Below are positions 9,281 through 17,735 of a stretch of 64,000 bases of DNA, piece by piece. The notes beneath the pieces are model-generated. The model had not been told where the DNA came from. It saw only the letters and a program-made list of their open reading frames with translations, and searched no databases. Position 1 is the stretch's first letter; each line of letters begins with the position of its first letter. The stretch is from Verrucomicrobiota bacterium (GTDB lineage Bacteria; Verrucomicrobiota; Verrucomicrobiia; Limisphaerales; JAEYXS01), in the NCBI GenBank assembly GCA_023431185.1, contig JAEYXS010000001.1, positions 1-64,000 of the forward strand, in the 5' to 3' direction. Both the position numbers and the translations under genes were made by a program.

Positions 9281-10243
9281 CTACTGGAACTTCGTGATCA
9301 GGAACTTCTCCAGCTTGATCGAGTCCGCCGCGAAGAGGCGGATGCCTTCCGAGAGTTTCTCGGTGGCCATCGCGTCTTCATTGTGCATCCAGCGGAAGGC
9401 TTTCTCATCCAGCGTGACCTTCTTCAGGTCGCTGGCGTTGGCGGCTTCCATCGTCAGCTTGCGTGAGACGGAACCATTCGTCTTATGCATCTCCTCCAGG
9501 AGGGCCGGGCTGATGGTCAGCAGGTCGCAACCAGCCAGTTCCAAAATCTCGCCCACGTTACGGAAGCTCGCACCCATCACTTCCGTCTGGTAGCCGAACT
9601 TCTTGTAGTAGTTGTAGATCTTCGTCACGGACACCACACCCGGATCTTCTGCCGCCGCATAGCTGTCTTTGCCGCTGTTCTTCTTGTGCCAGTCGAGGAT
9701 ACGGCCTACGAACGGCGACACGAGCTGCACGCCTGCTTCTGCGCAAGCCACGGCCTGGGCGAAGGAGAAGAGCAAGGTGAGATTGCAGTTGATGCCGGAT
9801 TTCTTGAGCTCGGCGGCAGCTTGGACACCTTCCCAGGTCGTCGCGAGCTTGATGAGGATGCGGTCTTTGGAGATGCCGGCCTTGGTGTAACGCTCGATCA
9901 GCGAGTGCGCCTTGGCGATGGAGCCTTTTGTATCGAAGCTCAGGCGAGCGTCCACTTCCGTGGAGACGCGATGCGGCACGATCTTCAGGATCTCCAGACC
10001 GAACGCGACGGCCAGCTTGTCCATGGCCAGTTCGAGGTTCGGGTTCACGGAAGAAGATTCCTGTTTCGTCTCCGCGATCACGCGGTTCACGAGATCCTGA
10101 TATTCATCCATCTGGGCAGCCTTCAGGATCAGGCTCGGATTAGTCGTCGCATCGCGCGGCTGATACTTGCGGATGCTGGCAAAGTCGCCGGTGTCAGCCA
10201 CGATCAGGCTGAACTGCTTCATCTGTGAAAGGAGGTCGTTCAT
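9281..10243 (-). CDS. tal: Transaldolase
   Basis: A 320-residue enzyme of the non-oxidative pentose phosphate pathway; it moves a dihydroxyacetone unit from sedoheptulose 7-phosphate to glyceraldehyde 3-phosphate. Length and sequence match the TalB-type subfamily: DATTNPSLILKA near residue 31, the Schiff-base lysine at residue 132 in RILIKLATTWEG (the same number as in E. coli TalB), NLTLLFSFAQA near 155, SPFVGRILDW near 180 and the MGASFRN segment near 228. It is cytosolic and appears monocistronic, with a strong terminator just downstream. The start is the first ATG; the preceding 320 nt hold no gene and should include its promoter. Confidence 0.96.
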   Translation of the reverse strand: MNDLLSQMKQFSLIVADTGDFASIRKYQPRDATTNPSLILKAAQMDEYQDLVNRVIAETKQESSSVNPNLELAMDKLAVAFGLEILKIVPHRVSTEVDARLSFDTKGSIAKAHSLIERYTKAGISKDRILIKLATTWEGVQAAAELKKSGINCNLTLLFSFAQAVACAEAGVQLVSPFVGRILDWHKKNSGKDSYAAAEDPGVVSVTKIYNYYKKFGYQTEVMGASFRNVGEILELAGCDLLTISPALLEEMHKTNGSVSRKLTMEAANASDLKKVTLDEKAFRWMHNEDAMATEKLSEGIRLFAADSIKLEKFLITKFQ

Positions 10244-10565
10244 AGAATTAAACGTTAGGGGTGCAAGAGTCCTCCACTGGCTCCGCTTTGCAAGTCCGAT
10301 ATCAGAATCGAACTACCTAAATCCTGCATGACTTGGCTGAAAGGGATTCATAGGCATCAAAGACAAAAAATGCCTCACAATTAGACAAAAAGAAAGGATT
10401 TAGACTAAACAACAGGCACTTAATAGGGCTTTTTGGCATCTGAATAGGGTCTTTAGAATCACCTCCAAAATCGCAATATTTGGTCAGTAAATACCGTTTT
10501 CCCAAACACTTATAGATGGGATAGTATCAAAGTAGCTGCATAACAATTTTAATTAAGATTCAGCT
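10244..10565. other. AT-rich divergent intergenic region
   Basis: About 320 nt between the divergent transaldolase and secreted-protein genes. It is clearly more AT-rich than the surrounding genes. No gene or strong promoter pair was identified by eye; small open frames here have no coding character. Confidence 0.6.
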
Positions 10566-11432
10566 TTGAGGACTAAATTCAAAGTGAGAAGCGATAGTTC
10601 CATAAAAAGACATAGCTGGGCCATCTCAGTTGTGGTTCCCCTGCTGTTTTTGTCTTTATCCCTCGGTGTACTCCCTGCCAGAGCCGTTGTTTTGGATTGG
10701 AGCAATGTCACTTGGACACCTGGCTCCCTAACGGGTTCATTTGATATCGACCCGGACAATGCGGGCAACGATGTGACTGTGACCATCACCGGCAACACCA
10801 GTCGCTTCTTCAGTTCCAGTTACCCGCAGATAACCGATGACTTCACGGGCGGATTAGGTTCGGGCACCGATCAATTGGATCTTTACATGGATTACAGCAA
10901 CACCTCGCAAGCGATCACCGTCACCGTTACCTTCCATTATGCGGGCGGCGTTAGCGACGTGGAATTCACCCTGTTCGACATTGATACCGGTGCCGTCACC
11001 GGCAAAGGAAAAAACCCAGACCGCGCTTTCGTGGATCAAGTCCGCTCGATCACCGCGACGGCGACCAATAACACCTTGGTTGCCCCAACAATCACCGTTG
11101 CCAACTCCACCTACACAAAGACTGGTGGTTCCGGCACCAACCAGACCATCACCGGCCAGGACGTCGCCAACGACTTCAGCGGCCAAGGCAGCGCCAGCAT
11201 CTCTTTCGGCACCAATACCGTATCCAGTTTCACTTTCACCTACGGTGAAGGGGCTGGGAGTGAAAGCGATCCCTTCGCTCAGGGCATCGGGCTTTACGAT
11301 ATCTCTTACAAACCAAAAGTGCCTGAATTTCACCCCGGACTGATCAGCGCCGGCGTGTGTTTGTTACTCGCGGGAGCCAGACGTTTCCCGAAGCTGATGA
11401 ACCGGGAAAATCATCATCGCGATCAAACTTAA
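10566..11432 (+). CDS. Secreted protein with PEFHPG sorting-like tail (copy A)
   Basis: A 288-residue exported protein. A signal peptide covers about residues 18-40 (ISVVVPLLFLSLSLGVLPARA). The mature part is a beta-rich domain beginning VLDWSNVTWTPGSL with many Thr, Asn and Asp residues. The C-terminus reads KVPEFHPG, then a hydrophobic stretch (LISAGVCLLLAGA), then RRFPK and a short polar tail, an organisation like PEP-CTERM signals that an exosortase processes, but with PEFHP in place of VPEP. It begins with TTG at 10566; a GTG at 10584 is possible. A paralog lies at 12163-12939. Function unknown; probably a surface-displayed protein. Confidence 0.75.
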   Translation: MRTKFKVRSDSSIKRHSWAISVVVPLLFLSLSLGVLPARAVVLDWSNVTWTPGSLTGSFDIDPDNAGNDVTVTITGNTSRFFSSSYPQITDDFTGGLGSGTDQLDLYMDYSNTSQAITVTVTFHYAGGVSDVEFTLFDIDTGAVTGKGKNPDRAFVDQVRSITATATNNTLVAPTITVANSTYTKTGGSGTNQTITGQDVANDFSGQGSASISFGTNTVSSFTFTYGEGAGSESDPFAQGIGLYDISYKPKVPEFHPGLISAGVCLLLAGARRFPKLMNRENHHRDQT

Positions 11433-11444
11433 CCCATAACCAAC

Positions 11445-11951
11445 ATGAACCAACTGAAGTCCCTGCTCTTGCGCTCTTTGGCGCTCCTGACATTGACCGT
11501 TGGCCTGTTGCTCTCGCAACGCGCCAGCGCTCAAGTACTGCTCACCACCTCCCCGCTCATCGCCGGCCAAAATGAGACTGCCGGTCTGGTTCTCGTCTTT
11601 GCCGATGCCGATAACGTCTATGTCCGTTACCTGCTCGAAGACGGCTGGACCTTGAACGAAACCCACCTCGCCGTGGCCGCTGACTTCGCCAGCATTCCGC
11701 AGACCAAGAGCGGCAACGTAAGAATCGGTCACTTCGAATACGGTGGTTCTTTCTCCGGTCTCGCCCAAGACGTCACCTATTCGATTCCCCGCTCCGAACT
11801 GGGTACTTTGAATCTGTTCGTCGCGGCGCATGCAGTCGTAGAACGCTTGAGCGGTGGTCGTGAGACCGCATGGGCTGGCCCGTACGAGTTCGGCGGCAAG
11901 AACTGGGCAACCTACATGTATATCGGTGAAGGCGTTCCGCCGAACCGCTAA
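11445..11951 (+). CDS. Secreted beta-domain protein
   Basis: A 168-residue protein with a signal peptide ending near ASAQ (residue 30). The mature part resembles an extracellular beta-domain seen in surface proteins of many bacteria and archaea: VYVRYLLEDGWTLNETHLAV, then IPQTKSGNVRIGHF, a LFVAAHAVVE strand, and a closing WAGPYEFGGKNWATYMY motif. I know no name for it. It begins 12 bases after the preceding stop and ends at a strong terminator, so it is probably co-transcribed with the copy-A secreted protein. Confidence 0.75.
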   Translation: MNQLKSLLLRSLALLTLTVGLLLSQRASAQVLLTTSPLIAGQNETAGLVLVFADADNVYVRYLLEDGWTLNETHLAVAADFASIPQTKSGNVRIGHFEYGGSFSGLAQDVTYSIPRSELGTLNLFVAAHAVVERLSGGRETAWAGPYEFGGKNWATYMYIGEGVPPNR

Positions 11952-11978
11952 CTCGCCCGCAAATAACTTCTCAAAATG

Positions 11979-12010
11979 AAGGCAGCCCTGTGGGGCTGCC
12001 TTTTTTTTAT
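11979..12010 (+). terminator. Intrinsic terminator
   Basis: Stem GGCAGCCC/GGGCTGCC with a TGTG loop (11981-12000) followed by eight T residues. It ends the two-gene unit starting at 10566. Confidence 0.93.
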
Positions 12011-12103
12011 TCATTTGCCCTTTCTGGAATGTTTCCACTCTGGAAAACCGCTTATTAAGGCCAATCAAACCTATATTAATAAGGCTGCACGACCCTGTTT
12101 AAC

Positions 12104-12132
12104 TTGCTAAACCTAGAAAATATAAGTATAGT
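12104..12132 (+). promoter_or_regulatory. Putative sigma-70-type promoter
   Basis: TTGCTA (12104-12109), a 17-nt spacer and TATAGT (12127-12132), placed 30 nt before the ATG of the copy-B secreted gene in AT-rich DNA. Predicted by eye only. Confidence 0.45.
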
Positions 12133-12162
12133 TAACTAAGCTCAAAAACATTGAGTGCTCGT

Positions 12163-12939
12163 ATGAGTAAAACTTTTAAAATGACGGTCAACGGGCTGAT
12201 TTTTCTAGTCGCAATACTCTTATCATCAACCAGTTATGCCATAGTACTGGACTGGAATAATGTTACTTGGACAGCCGGTTCTCTTTCCGCTGCTTACGAG
12301 CTGGATGCCAGCAATCCCGGCAACGATATCACTATCACCATCACCGGTGACACTAGTCGTTTCATCGAAGACCGGCCTGAGATTACCACCGATTTCACCG
12401 GCGGCTTCGGTTCATCCCCCTCTCCCGATAACTTGGAACTTTGGGTGGACTTCTCCAATCGCAACCAGTCAATCACGGTGACCGTCACGTTCAACTACGC
12501 GGACGGGGTGAACGATGTGAACTTCCTGCTCTTCGATGTCGATACTGGGTCCGGTGGCAGCACCAAGACGTTCATCGATCAGATCCGGGAAATCTCCGCC
12601 GTCGGTACCAGCGGCAGCCTGATAGCCCCAACCATCACGACCTCAGCAAACAACTCGAAATCTGGTTCCGGCACCAACCAGGTCGTGAGTGGAACCGATG
12701 AAAACAACAACAACTCCGGCTCCGGCAACGTCAACATCGACTTCGGGACGAATTACATCACCAGTTTCACCTTTGAATATGGCAATCCCTCATCAGGCGT
12801 GCAGAAAAACCCTGATTCCCAAAGCATCGGCATCTACGACATCAACTTTAAGCCTAAAGTCCCGGAGTTTCACCCAGGCATCGTCGCATTTATCGCCTGT
12901 CTCACCATGGTTGGACTCAAACGGGTATTTGTCGGCTAG
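12163..12939 (+). CDS. Secreted protein with PEFHPG sorting-like tail (copy B)
   Basis: A 258-residue paralog of the protein at 10566-11432. Shared features are the mature start IVLDWNNVTWTAGSL, a TVTVTFNYADGVNDVNF strand, SGTNQVVSGTD, and the end YDINFKPKVPEFHPG followed by a hydrophobic stretch and LKRVF. The signal peptide is at about residues 1-26 (ends SSTSYA). The ATG at 12163 is preferred over an upstream TTG at 12151. The tail has the three-part layout of PEP-CTERM-like sorting signals (motif, membrane helix, basic end). Codon use is slightly more AT-rich than in the neighbouring enzymes. Confidence 0.77.
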   Translation: MSKTFKMTVNGLIFLVAILLSSTSYAIVLDWNNVTWTAGSLSAAYELDASNPGNDITITITGDTSRFIEDRPEITTDFTGGFGSSPSPDNLELWVDFSNRNQSITVTVTFNYADGVNDVNFLLFDVDTGSGGSTKTFIDQIREISAVGTSGSLIAPTITTSANNSKSGSGTNQVVSGTDENNNNSGSGNVNIDFGTNYITSFTFEYGNPSSGVQKNPDSQSIGIYDINFKPKVPEFHPGIVAFIACLTMVGLKRVFVG

Positions 12940-12974
12940 CCTTTTGCTTTTCATCCACCAGTGGTTTTAGCACG

Positions 12975-13925
12975 ATGACCGGTATGAATCTCCGGAACGT
13001 GCTCGGTTTGCTCAGCTTGTTGGTCAGCTTTTCCTCAAGCCAAGGTGCGGAAGTCCCTACCATGCAGGCCCTGCCCCTGCCCTACGATCAAGTGTCCTTC
13101 CAACGGGATGGCCAGGAGATTGCCCGCTATCATTTCGGCAAGGACTTGCGCCGCCCTTTTATTTATCCAGTCATCGGGCCTTCAGGACGCTCCCTCACAC
13201 GCATGGGCCACCCGCAAGACCCGCACGGTCACCGGCATCACAACTCCGTCTGGATCACGCATCATGATGTGAACGGCCAGTCTTTCTGGGCGGATGCCAA
13301 TGCCGGGCAAATAGTCCATCAGCGCGTGGAGAGGCTGGAGGACAGCGATACAGAAGCGGCCGTCACCACCATCAATCACTGGGTGAGCACGAACAATCAG
13401 GTGCTCATGATCGAAACGCGCCGCACTGCCGTCGTCGCCTTGCCCAAGAAAGAATGGCTGCTGTTGATCGACCTCAAGCTCGAACCCAAGGGCAAAGACA
13501 TAGTGTTCGGCAAGACCTCGTTCGGCCCAATGAGCGTGCGCATGGCCAAGACCATCGGGGTGAATGACGGTGGCGGGCTGATGCGCAGCTCGGAAGGCAG
13601 TGTGAATGAGAAAGAGATTTTTTGGAAACCGGCCAAGTGGGTGGACTACTCCGGCAACATCACCGCGAAAGCAAAGGAAGGCATCATGTTGATGGATCAC
13701 CCCATCAATCCCGGACACCCTTGCGAATGGCACGTGCGCAATGACGGCTGGATGGGCGCATCTCTGAGTTTCGATGGTCCGCTGACCGTTCCCGTCGGCA
13801 AACCCTTGCGCCTGCGCTACGGCCTCTACATCCACAATGGCGTACCGAGCTTGAAAAAACTTGAGGCGCAATGGGGGAAATTTTCCTCCCTGCCTGTGGC
13901 CAGTCTGGAGCCGAAGAAAAAATGA
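12975..13925 (+). CDS. Secreted DUF6807 (PmoA-like) family protein
   Basis: A 316-residue protein with a signal peptide (to about residue 24, SSSQGA). It matches the family annotated as 'methane oxygenase PmoA', now DUF6807, a beta-sandwich protein common in Planctomycetes and Verrucomicrobia. Typical segments are RRPFIYPVIGPSGRSLTRM near 58, HGHRHHNSVWITHHDVNG near 84, FGPMSVRMA near 188, and HPCEWHVRNDGWMGAS near 245. Despite the old name it has no link to methane oxidation; it often sits in sugar-utilisation loci. It lies 35 nt after the copy-B gene on the same strand. Confidence 0.88.
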   Translation: MTGMNLRNVLGLLSLLVSFSSSQGAEVPTMQALPLPYDQVSFQRDGQEIARYHFGKDLRRPFIYPVIGPSGRSLTRMGHPQDPHGHRHHNSVWITHHDVNGQSFWADANAGQIVHQRVERLEDSDTEAAVTTINHWVSTNNQVLMIETRRTAVVALPKKEWLLLIDLKLEPKGKDIVFGKTSFGPMSVRMAKTIGVNDGGGLMRSSEGSVNEKEIFWKPAKWVDYSGNITAKAKEGIMLMDHPINPGHPCEWHVRNDGWMGASLSFDGPLTVPVGKPLRLRYGLYIHNGVPSLKKLEAQWGKFSSLPVASLEPKKK

Positions 13926-14007
13926 TCGGTCGCGGATATTTCCATTCCAACCTGGCACATTCTTTCTAATCGCCCACCCAGTCTCAAAGGGCTAAACATT
14001 TCCTCGC

Positions 14008-14787
14008 ATGAGGCTTAAGGAACTGCTGGCCGGGTTGAAGTGCCATCAACGGGCGCACCGGCTGGTTATCGACCACAAGCTCTGGCGCCTCATCATCATC
14101 CCCGGCTGCCTCAGCATCCTGTATTTTCCGGTGGTGATATGGGCCACGCTCTATGGCTTGCGCCCGGTCGCCCGCTATTTGCACGAGCACTGGGTGCCGG
14201 AGTTCCTGCAATCCACCGTCACTCTCTCCCTGATCAGCATAGTCGTCTGGGCCATGGGCATCTATGTAGGCTTTCTGCTGTTTAGGAATGTCATCATGAT
14301 CCTTTGTTCACCGCTGCTTGGGTATCTTTCGGAGACCACGGAGAAAGTCGCAGCAGGCGTCGAACCGCCCATATTCACCTGGAAAGGTGTCGGTTATGAA
14401 ATCGTACGGGCAACCGGATTAAGCCTGCTAGCCGTGCTGATCTCGGGATTCACGTTTATTTTCTGTCTTGTGGTGGGTTTGGTTCCCCTCTTGGGCGCCG
14501 TAGTGGCATTCGTCGTGATGACCTTCGTGCAGACATATCTCGCGGGCATCGGCTTTGCCGATCCGGTGCTGGAACGCCGCCGCTACAGCGTCTGGGCCAC
14601 GCTGAAATTCGCCCGCCGTCATCGGCCGCGGCTGATGGGGGTTGGCCTGGGTTTCCTGCTGCTAATGGCCGTTCCACTGGTCGGCTGGTTCATCGCCCCG
14701 AGCTACGGCATCATCGCGGGAACCCTGGCCGCGATTGATCTGTTGCACGAGGAGAACCAGAAGCCGCCGGTAATACCGGAAGCCTGA
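14008..14787 (+). CDS. EI24/CysZ-like membrane protein
   Basis: A 259-residue integral membrane protein of the EI24 domain family. Four to five hydrophobic segments are visible near residues 30-50, 68-95, 130-165, 165-180 and 210-240, and the loop FRNVIMILCSPLLGYLSE (near 92) carries the family hallmark of a conserved 'SP' after the second segment. CysZ, the best-known member, imports sulfate, but general EI24 proteins are uncharacterised. It is convergent with the alcohol dehydrogenase, with stop codons three bases apart. Confidence 0.8.
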   Translation: MRLKELLAGLKCHQRAHRLVIDHKLWRLIIIPGCLSILYFPVVIWATLYGLRPVARYLHEHWVPEFLQSTVTLSLISIVVWAMGIYVGFLLFRNVIMILCSPLLGYLSETTEKVAAGVEPPIFTWKGVGYEIVRATGLSLLAVLISGFTFIFCLVVGLVPLLGAVVAFVVMTFVQTYLAGIGFADPVLERRRYSVWATLKFARRHRPRLMGVGLGFLLLMAVPLVGWFIAPSYGIIAGTLAAIDLLHEENQKPPVIPEA

Positions 14788-14790
14788 CGA

Positions 14791-15984
14791 TTAGACCAAA
14801 TCACCATCACTACGACGGTCGAAGGCTTTTTCGTAAAGGGCCTGGAAGTCTGCCGCAGTGATAGAGCGCGGATTGAAATTGGCCGTCCATTGCTTCGCCG
14901 CTTCATCGGATAGTATCGGCAAATCATCCACACTCACACCGCATTCACCCAAAGCACGCGGCATCTTGGCGAGATTCAGCAATGAATTCAAACGGGCGAT
15001 GAGTCCCTCCAAGGCGGAAACCGCCCCGTCTTTCAGCTTGGCGATCTCGGCACTGGAAGCCAGCTCGGCGTAACCTTGTAGCGCCTCAGGATCAGCCGCA
15101 TTAAACCGCACCACCAGCGGCAGCAGCATGCCTACGGCCTGGCCATGCACGATGTTGAAATGAGCCGTCAGCGGATTCGCCGCCGAATGTGCCGCACCCA
15201 GCATGCTGTTCTCAATCGCCGTACCGGCATAGGCCGCACCCAGCAACATGCGGCCACGCGCCTCGACATCATCCGGATTAGAGAGCACGCGTGGCAAGCT
15301 CGGCACCAGCAGACGGAACGCCGCGTAAGAATACATCAGCGAAAGCGGATTGCGCTTCTTCGTCACCGCCGTCTCCACTGCATGCGCGATGGCGTCGATG
15401 CCAGTGAAGGCGGTCACGCGCGGCGGCATAGAAACGGTAAGGGCTGGATCGAGAATGGCGATCTTGGCGGCGGCTTTCGGGTCCAGGCAGGCCATCTTGT
15501 TGTGGGTCTCCTCATCGGCGATAAGGGCCGCGCACTGGCATTCGCTGCCGGTGCCGGCGGTGGTGGGAATCGCGATCAATGGCAGCATGGGCTTCGCCGC
15601 CTTGCCCACACCCCAATAATCTTTCATCTGCCCACCATTGGTCAGCAGGAAGTTCGTGCCTTTGGCCGTATCCATTGAACTGCCACCACCGAGGCCCACA
15701 ATCAGATCTACCTTGGCCTCGCGGGCGATGTTCAGGCAGAGATCGACATCCTTGGTCGTGGGGTTTTCACGGACCTTGTCGAATAAGGTGACGGAATCAG
15801 CGTGTTTCTTAAGATTGTCCAGTACGCGTTGCGCGTGACCAGCTTTGACAATGCCGCCATCCGTGACGAGAAGGATACGCTTGCCACCGAGTTCAGCAGC
15901 CAGCTCGCCCACGCGGTCCACAGTGTTCACGCCAAAGACAAGGCGCGTGCGGGGTTGATAGTCAAAAGCGGCGTGGCTGGTCAT
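14791..15984 (-). CDS. Iron-containing alcohol dehydrogenase
   Basis: A 397-residue group III alcohol dehydrogenase that interconverts an aldehyde and alcohol with NAD(P)H. The nucleotide-binding GGGSSMDTAK is near residue 98, IPTTAGTGSE near 140, and metal-binding residues are D in AFTGIDAIAHAVE (Asp and His near 195-200), His in GAAHSAANPL near 264 and His in NIVHGQAVGMLL near 278. It is the last gene of an apparent minus-strand operon that also encodes an aldehyde dehydrogenase and an adenylating enzyme, so it probably takes the aldehyde made by its neighbour. Substrate not predictable. Confidence 0.93.
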   Translation of the reverse strand: MTSHAAFDYQPRTRLVFGVNTVDRVGELAAELGGKRILLVTDGGIVKAGHAQRVLDNLKKHADSVTLFDKVRENPTTKDVDLCLNIAREAKVDLIVGLGGGSSMDTAKGTNFLLTNGGQMKDYWGVGKAAKPMLPLIAIPTTAGTGSECQCAALIADEETHNKMACLDPKAAAKIAILDPALTVSMPPRVTAFTGIDAIAHAVETAVTKKRNPLSLMYSYAAFRLLVPSLPRVLSNPDDVEARGRMLLGAAYAGTAIENSMLGAAHSAANPLTAHFNIVHGQAVGMLLPLVVRFNAADPEALQGYAELASSAEIAKLKDGAVSALEGLIARLNSLLNLAKMPRALGECGVSVDDLPILSDEAAKQWTANFNPRSITAADFQALYEKAFDRRSDGDLV

Positions 15985-16040
15985 CGCGTTAGTATGTTTA
16001 CGAAGGTCAGACGCCTCGCCAAGTCCAGTCGTTCAAGATA

Positions 16041-17477
16041 TTACCAAGCCTTTTCAATGGAGCGACGGCGCCAGAGGAATTCGAACATGTTGCCCTCGTG
16101 CGGCTGATCCCAGGAGATGGCCATGGTGGAGATGGGCCCGATGTTCAGGCGCTCGATCTCGGGGAAGGCCATGATCTCGTCGATGAACTTCTGGTCCTTC
16201 GTGATGGCGCTGACCGCGAGGCTGTAGCCGATCTGGTGCAGCACATCCTTTTGCGGCACTTGCACCACGCTCGCGTAAGGGCAGAGGAACTCCTTATTCG
16301 CCAGCGGATGCTGGAAGGAATCGCACAATACAACCGTTGGGCGCATATACGTGCCGCCCTCGAAAACCACCTTGCGTGAGCCATCACGGTATTTCGCCGT
16401 GACATCCACCGCACCGGGTGTCTTCAAACCGTCCTCAATCTGGGCGTCGATGAAGTCCGCCATCTTCACATTGGCGAAACCGGATAGGCGCGCCTTCTCG
16501 TCATCCGGCTTGGTCGGCTTCACGGGACCGAGCTTCTGGGCGATGGCATCGGCGATCTCCGCCGCATACTTCGGCACGACAATCGCCGAGGCATTGATGC
16601 AGGAACGGCCGCCATTGTCCGAGATGGCCCCGACCATCACGTCGATGTAATCACGCCAGTTCTCGATGCAATCTTCGCCCACGATGATCTTGCTCCAGCC
16701 CGGCCCGTGCAACTGGATGGCCGGATTGTTCGCATACTGCGCCGTGGTGTTCTTGTCACCGAAGATGAGGGCGCGTCCGCAGGTCTTGAGGATCTCCCCG
16801 GCTCCTTCGTGGTCCGTGGGATAAAACCCGAACGCTTCACCCGGCACACCGGCTGCGATGAACGCCTGGATCAAACGGTACGGTGTCCAAGGCTCTTCCT
16901 TGCCGGGCTTGATGACCACGGGCGTCTTCAACGCGATGGCCGGCAGCCAGAGGGAATTCACCGCTGGTGAATTGCTCGGCATCACCAATCCCAAGGCGGC
17001 GGCGGTCGGGAAGAACGAGAGTTTCGTACCAAATTGCTCGCCCGTTCCGGCATCGAGGATGCTCATGTCCAGCCCGCGTGAAAGGCCGTTCAGGATGACA
17101 TCCAGATGGGTCAGCGCGTAATGGATCTTGGTCATGTTCCGCTTCACCATCACGTGCGGCAGACCGCTGGTGAGGCTGAGCGTCTCGATGTACTGCTGCG
17201 GCGTTTGCGTGTGGCCCTTGTCACCGAACGGTAATGTGCCGTTTAGGAACAGGTCGCCGGCCTTGGCCGAGAGCTCCATGAGCTGTTTGACCGTGAATTT
17301 CTTCAACGCGGCCCGGCCTTCGCCGATCTTCTTGAAATCCTTGCGGATGATGCCCGCGTTCACACTCGACACCGTGGCGATGACCTCGCCAGTGGAGTGG
17401 TTCTTGATCTCAAGCTTGTCCAGACTCTCGTAATTACGTCCGAGACGGATGACGGGGATATGGGGAACGGAACTCAT
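16041..17477 (-). CDS. Aldehyde dehydrogenase family protein
   Basis: A 478-residue ALDH-superfamily enzyme. The catalytic cysteine lies in NGGRSCINASAI near residue 292, and the cofactor segment includes VIKPGKEEPWTP near 190. The usual E-LGG segment is replaced by LHGPGWSKIIVGED, so the general base is not obvious; this resembles ALDHs that act on acyl-thioester or acyl-adenylate rather than free aldehyde. Its length equals LuxC but the sequence is not LuxC-like. The start overlaps the stop of the small coiled-coil gene by four bases, and the alcohol dehydrogenase begins 56 nt downstream, so these belong to one operon. Confidence 0.85.
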   Translation of the reverse strand: MSSVPHIPVIRLGRNYESLDKLEIKNHSTGEVIATVSSVNAGIIRKDFKKIGEGRAALKKFTVKQLMELSAKAGDLFLNGTLPFGDKGHTQTPQQYIETLSLTSGLPHVMVKRNMTKIHYALTHLDVILNGLSRGLDMSILDAGTGEQFGTKLSFFPTAAALGLVMPSNSPAVNSLWLPAIALKTPVVIKPGKEEPWTPYRLIQAFIAAGVPGEAFGFYPTDHEGAGEILKTCGRALIFGDKNTTAQYANNPAIQLHGPGWSKIIVGEDCIENWRDYIDVMVGAISDNGGRSCINASAIVVPKYAAEIADAIAQKLGPVKPTKPDDEKARLSGFANVKMADFIDAQIEDGLKTPGAVDVTAKYRDGSRKVVFEGGTYMRPTVVLCDSFQHPLANKEFLCPYASVVQVPQKDVLHQIGYSLAVSAITKDQKFIDEIMAFPEIERLNIGPISTMAISWDQPHEGNMFEFLWRRRSIEKAW

Positions 17478-17722
17478 GATTCTTCTTCAGGTTTGCCCAA
17501 GGCCTCGACCGACAGTTGCAGGGAACCGATCTCTGCTTCCACCGATTCGATGGCGCTCAATATTTTTTCTGTGGAGCCGGGATACGGCGTCCCCTCATGC
17601 TCGAAGCCGCAAACCTCCATCTTGAGGTCATACAGCAGATCTTCGATGCGTTCGAGCCCATCGAGTTTGGAATCGATGCTCTCGAGCAGCTTCAGCATTT
17701 TGGCGGAGGATTCGGCGTCCAT
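17474..17722 (-). CDS. Small coiled-coil protein, 82 aa
   Basis: An acidic, helical protein with heptad-like leucine and isoleucine spacing (MLKLLESIDSKLDGLERIE, then ILSAIESVEAEIGSLQLSVE). It has one cysteine and no signal peptide. It is sandwiched between the adenylating enzyme (13 nt upstream) and the ALDH (4-nt overlap), so it may be a subunit or scaffold of the two enzymes. No family recognised. Confidence 0.75.
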   Translation of the reverse strand: MDAESSAKMLKLLESIDSKLDGLERIEDLLYDLKMEVCGFEHEGTPYPGSTEKILSAIESVEAEIGSLQLSVEALGKPEEES

Positions 17723-17735
17723 AAGTTAAAGGCGT

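Noticed and set aside
10317..10505. 62-codon minus-strand frame in the AT-rich intergenic region
   Set aside because: Short, AT-rich, overlaps the expected promoter of the transaldolase gene and has no supporting feature.
12975..13925. Methane monooxygenase subunit
   Set aside because: The 'PmoA' label of this family is historical; the protein is a secreted beta-sandwich without membrane helices or copper ligands of particulate methane monooxygenase.
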